From positions 1 through 9,174 of the forward strand of contig LJUA01000078.1 of NCBI GenBank assembly GCA_001303545.1: DNA of 9,174 bases, read 5' to 3'. This DNA comes from Dehalococcoidia bacterium SM23_28_2 (GTDB taxonomy: Bacteria > Chloroflexota > Dehalococcoidia > SM23-28-2). This document shows, one piece after another, positions 7,225 to 9,174 of the stretch. The notes under the pieces were generated by a model. That model worked only from the letters and a program-made list of their open reading frames with translations, was not told the origin of the DNA and did no database searches. Both the position numbers and the translations under genes were made by a program. Each line of letters starts with the position of its first letter. Within the stretch, counting starts at the first letter, position 1.

Positions 7225-7276
7225 TTGTCCCCGCTTCCGGCGCATGCTAGTATTCCGTTGACCCACCTTTGCGAGG
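7225..7276 (+). promoter_or_regulatory. putative trpS promoter and ribosome binding site
   Basis: TTGTCC (7225-7230), a 17-base spacer and TAGTAT (7248-7253) form a plausible promoter. Each hexamer matches 4 of 6 consensus bases, and TGC (7245-7247) makes an extended -10. Transcription would begin near 7260. GAGG (7273-7276) lies 10 bases before the trpS ATG. No T-box or leader-peptide structure fits in this 73-base gap. Confidence 0.4.
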
Positions 7277-7286
7277 TTGTGAGCCC

Positions 7287-8282
7287 ATGACCAAGAGGCG
7301 CCGCGTATTCGCGGGCATCCGCTGCACAGGCCGTCAGCATATCGGCAACTACATGGGAGCCATCCAGAACTTCGTGGCCCTCCAGGAGGACTACGACTGC
7401 GTCTATTCCGCCGTCGACATCCACACGATCACTACCCCCTGGGAGCCGAGCGAGCTGCGGGAGAACGTGTGGGAGACCGTACTCGACCTGCTGGCCGCCG
7501 GCATCGAGCCGGAGCGCAGCATCCTCTATGTGCAGTCGCACGTGCCGGAGGTGATGGAACTGGCCATGTTCCTGGGGATGATCACCCCCCTGGGCTGGCT
7601 AACTCGCGTCACCACCTTCAAGGACAAGGTGCGCCTTCATCCCGAGAATGTGAACTACGGGCTGGTGGGCTATCCGGTGCTGATGACCGCCGACATCATC
7701 CTCTACAAGGCGACCACGGTGCCGGTGGGCGAGGATCAGCAGCCCCACCTGGAGCTGGCGCGCGAGATCGCCCGGCGGTTCAATCGGCTGTTCGGGAAGA
7801 TGTTCCCCGAGCCGCACGCCAAGCTCACGGAGGCGCCGGTGGTGCTGGGCCTGGACGGCGTCAACAAGATGAGCAAGAGCCTGGACAACCACATCGAACT
7901 GGCGGCCACGCCCGAGGAGACGGAGCGACGGGTGATGACCGCCGTCACCGACCCCCAGCGAACCCATCGCCACATCCCCGGTCGGCCCGAGGTGTGCAAC
8001 GTGTACAGCCTCCACCAGCACTTCAATCCGGACGACGTGGCCGTTGTGTATGAGGAGTGCACCACCGCCAAGCGGGGCTGCGTCGAGTGTAAGCAGCAGT
8101 TAGCGGAGGGCATCAATCGCTTCCTGGCGCCCTTCCGCCAGCGGCGCCAGGAGCTGGCCGCCCGTCCGGAGTACGTCAAGCAGGTGCTGGCCGACGGCGC
8201 TGCCCGCGCCCGCGCCATCGCCGGCCAAACCATCGCCGAGGCGCGGGAGAAGATGGGGCTGCCTGCGCCCTATGACGACTGA
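7287..8282 (+). CDS. trpS: tryptophanyl-tRNA synthetase
   Basis: TrpS activates tryptophan and charges tRNA-Trp in the cytoplasm. The 331 residues match the usual bacterial length of about 330. The class I signature is TGRQHIGNYMGAI, with the HIGH-like HIGN at residues 18-21, the usual TrpS form. KMSKS is intact (194-198) in NKMSKSLDNHIEL. GEDQQPHLELAREIARRFN, conserved in TrpS, and the tail (CVECKQQLAEGINRFLAPFRQRRQEL) are present. I chose ATG 7287 because GAGG lies 10 bases upstream and the protein then begins MTKRRRVFAGIRCTG; a TTG at 7269 is in frame but has no better signal. The gene follows the damaged argS by 73 bases and probably has its own promoter. Its last 11 bases overlap the next gene, so the two are likely translated together. 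Confidence 0.96.
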   Translation: MTKRRRVFAGIRCTGRQHIGNYMGAIQNFVALQEDYDCVYSAVDIHTITTPWEPSELRENVWETVLDLLAAGIEPERSILYVQSHVPEVMELAMFLGMITPLGWLTRVTTFKDKVRLHPENVNYGLVGYPVLMTADIILYKATTVPVGEDQQPHLELAREIARRFNRLFGKMFPEPHAKLTEAPVVLGLDGVNKMSKSLDNHIELAATPEETERRVMTAVTDPQRTHRHIPGRPEVCNVYSLHQHFNPDDVAVVYEECTTAKRGCVECKQQLAEGINRFLAPFRQRRQELAARPEYVKQVLADGAARARAIAGQTIAEAREKMGLPAPYDD

Positions 8283-9105
8283 TCTCCCTTCGACAGGCTC
8301 AGGGCAGGCCCCTCTGTCCAGAAGCGGGAAGAGCCCCCTGGAGGTGGCCCGCCTGTGCGCTCGTGAGGGCGAGCGCATCGTGATGGCCGCCTTCGGCGGT
8401 CCGCAGGATGTGGCCGTGAAAGGGCGGGGCAATGTGGTCACCGCCGCCGACCTGGCATCCGAGCGGGCTATCTGCGACATCCTGGCCGCCGAGTACCCCG
8501 AGCACTCCATCCTCTCGGAGGAGACGGCCGCCAGCGCCGAGGGCGAGGAGTGGATGTGGGTGGTTGACCCCCTCGATGGCACCCACAACTACGCCCACGG
8601 CATCCCCTTCTTCTGCATCAACATCGCTCTCTGCTATCGAGAGGAGCCGCTGCTGGCCCTCACCTACGAGCCGATTCGCGGGGAGGAGTTCCGGGCCCAG
8701 AAGGGCGAGGGGGCGTTCCTCAACGGCGAGCGCATGGCGGCCTCCCGCAGGGAGAGCGTGCAGGCGTCGCTGGTGGCGGTGGGCCTGGGCTACGACGACC
8801 AGAGGGCGGGCCACATCCTGGATCTGCTGCGCGACCTGTGGCCGGGGATGCAGAGCGCGCGGATCATGGGCAGCGCCGCGCTGGGGCTGGCCTACGCCGC
8901 CTGCGGCCGGCTGGACCTGTTCGTCCACCACGTGCTGTTCCCCTGGGACATCGCCGCCGGGATCCTGCTGGTGCGAGAGGCCGGCGGGGCGATCACTGAC
9001 CGCGACGGCGGCCCGATGAGCATCCGCAGCGAGGGGACGGTGGCCGGAGCGCCCGGCGCCCACGCCGACTTCCTCCGCCTGGCGGCGGGCAGGGCGTGGC
9101 GGTAG
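8272..9105 (+). CDS. inositol monophosphatase family (SuhB-like) phosphatase
   Basis: This 277-residue protein is a magnesium-dependent, lithium-sensitive-type phosphomonoesterase. Members act on inositol-1-phosphate, histidinol phosphate, PAP or fructose bisphosphate, and the substrate here cannot be assigned. Family motifs are complete: GNVVTAADLASERAI, ILSEET (E83/E84), WVVDPLDGTHNYAHGIPFF (metal ligands D99 and D102), GSAALGLAYAACGRLDLF and PWDIAAGILLVREAGG (D226). The ATG at 8272 overlaps the trpS end by 11 bases and has no strong ribosome binding site, suggesting translational coupling. The domain proper begins at about residue 22 (SPLEVARLCAREG). Residues 6-13 (PSTGSGQA) are encoded by a dispersed repeat, so the N-terminus may be an acquired extension; a GTG at 8344 is a less likely alternative start. 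The length is close to the family's usual 250-270. Confidence 0.92.
   Translation: MTTDLPSTGSGQAPLSRSGKSPLEVARLCAREGERIVMAAFGGPQDVAVKGRGNVVTAADLASERAICDILAAEYPEHSILSEETAASAEGEEWMWVVDPLDGTHNYAHGIPFFCINIALCYREEPLLALTYEPIRGEEFRAQKGEGAFLNGERMAASRRESVQASLVAVGLGYDDQRAGHILDLLRDLWPGMQSARIMGSAALGLAYAACGRLDLFVHHVLFPWDIAAGILLVREAGGAITDRDGGPMSIRSEGTVAGAPGAHADFLRLAAGRAWR
8286..8309 (+). repeat. dispersed repeat of the CCCTTCGACAGGCTCAGGG type
   Basis: The bases beginning CCCTTCGACAGGCTCAGGG match a short repeat that I recall as scattered in many copies through Chloroflexota and other environmental genomes. Translated, it gives tell-tale peptides such as STGSGQA on this strand and PEPVEG on the other, and both are present here. 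It lies in the first codons of the phosphatase gene, three bases past the trpS stop. Only this one clear copy occurs in the window. Its ends (CCCT/AGGG) are complementary but the stem is imperfect. Confidence 0.6.
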
Positions 9106-9115
9106 GGGGCGGGAG

Positions 9116-9161
9116 CAGGCGGGCTTTCTATCCCTGCCTGAGGGTTGTCCGCCTTGCGGAC
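9116..9161 (+). other. two adjacent hairpins after the phosphatase gene
   Basis: CAGGC-GGG (9116-9123) can pair with CCC-T-GCCTG (9132-9140) with one bulged T and an 8-base loop. GTCCGC (9147-9152) pairs perfectly with GCGGAC (9156-9161) across a 3-base loop. Neither is followed by a run of T, so they are not clear intrinsic terminators, but their place 10-56 bases past the stop fits transcript-end processing or a repeat element. No gene is recognisable from 9106 to 9174. Confidence 0.3.
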
Positions 9162-9174
9162 TCCGCCTCTGGCG

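Noticed and set aside
7214..7286. T-box or tryptophan leader upstream of trpS
   Set aside because: The 73-base gap is too short and has neither the T-box sequence nor an antiterminator/terminator pair.
7469..8053. A 194-codon plus-strand frame inside trpS
   Set aside because: Out-of-frame shadow of trpS, Gly/Arg/Ala-rich and without motifs.
1..9174. CRISPR array, insertion sequence, phage or defence genes
   Set aside because: No evenly spaced repeats, transposase, integrase or terminal inverted repeats are present; all genes are core metabolic or information-processing genes.

Overview
The window is a GC-rich stretch of bacterial chromosome (roughly 60-65 percent G+C by eye) carrying ordinary housekeeping genes, densely packed and mostly on the plus strand. 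The order rpmB (divergent) - DAK2/FakA - DegV - RecG, the zinc-ribbon form of ribosomal protein L28, a RecG with a long N-terminal extension, and a dispersed CCCTTCGACAGGCTCAGGG-type repeat together suggest an uncultured member of the Chloroflexota, possibly Dehalococcoidia. This placement rests on recalled gene order and protein character, not on a search.

Layout. Bases 1-120 hold the end of an unidentified upstream region and a strong hairpin that probably terminates rpmB. rpmB (ribosomal protein L28) lies on the minus strand at 121-330. A short divergent regulatory region (331-450) separates it from the plus-strand genes. These are fakA (fatty acid kinase catalytic subunit, 451-2103), a DegV/FakB fatty-acid-binding protein (2296-3141), recG (3149-5632), argS (5637-7136, broken), trpS (7287-8282) and an inositol-monophosphatase family phosphatase (8272-9105). 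The last 69 bases hold two small hairpins and no recognisable gene.

How the genes fit together. FakA and the DegV protein plausibly act as one enzyme system: the DegV/FakB protein carries a fatty acid and FakA phosphorylates it to acyl-phosphate for phospholipid synthesis. degV, recG and argS are separated by only 7 and 4 bases and look like one transcription unit starting at an extended -10 promoter at about 2267-2275. trpS has its own plausible promoter (7225-7253), and the phosphatase gene overlaps its end by 11 bases. RecG handles replication-fork and recombination intermediates; ArgS and TrpS charge tRNA.

I see no undescribed system. The most notable observation is that argS, normally essential, is damaged here. 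The frame carrying the catalytic domain ends early at 7136, while the true C-terminus continues in another frame (7094-7213), and about 30-40 residues of the anticodon-binding domain are missing between them. This is either a real lesion or an assembly error. The second notable point is a dispersed repeat element inside the first codons of the phosphatase gene, with a possible diverged relative in the rpmB terminator.
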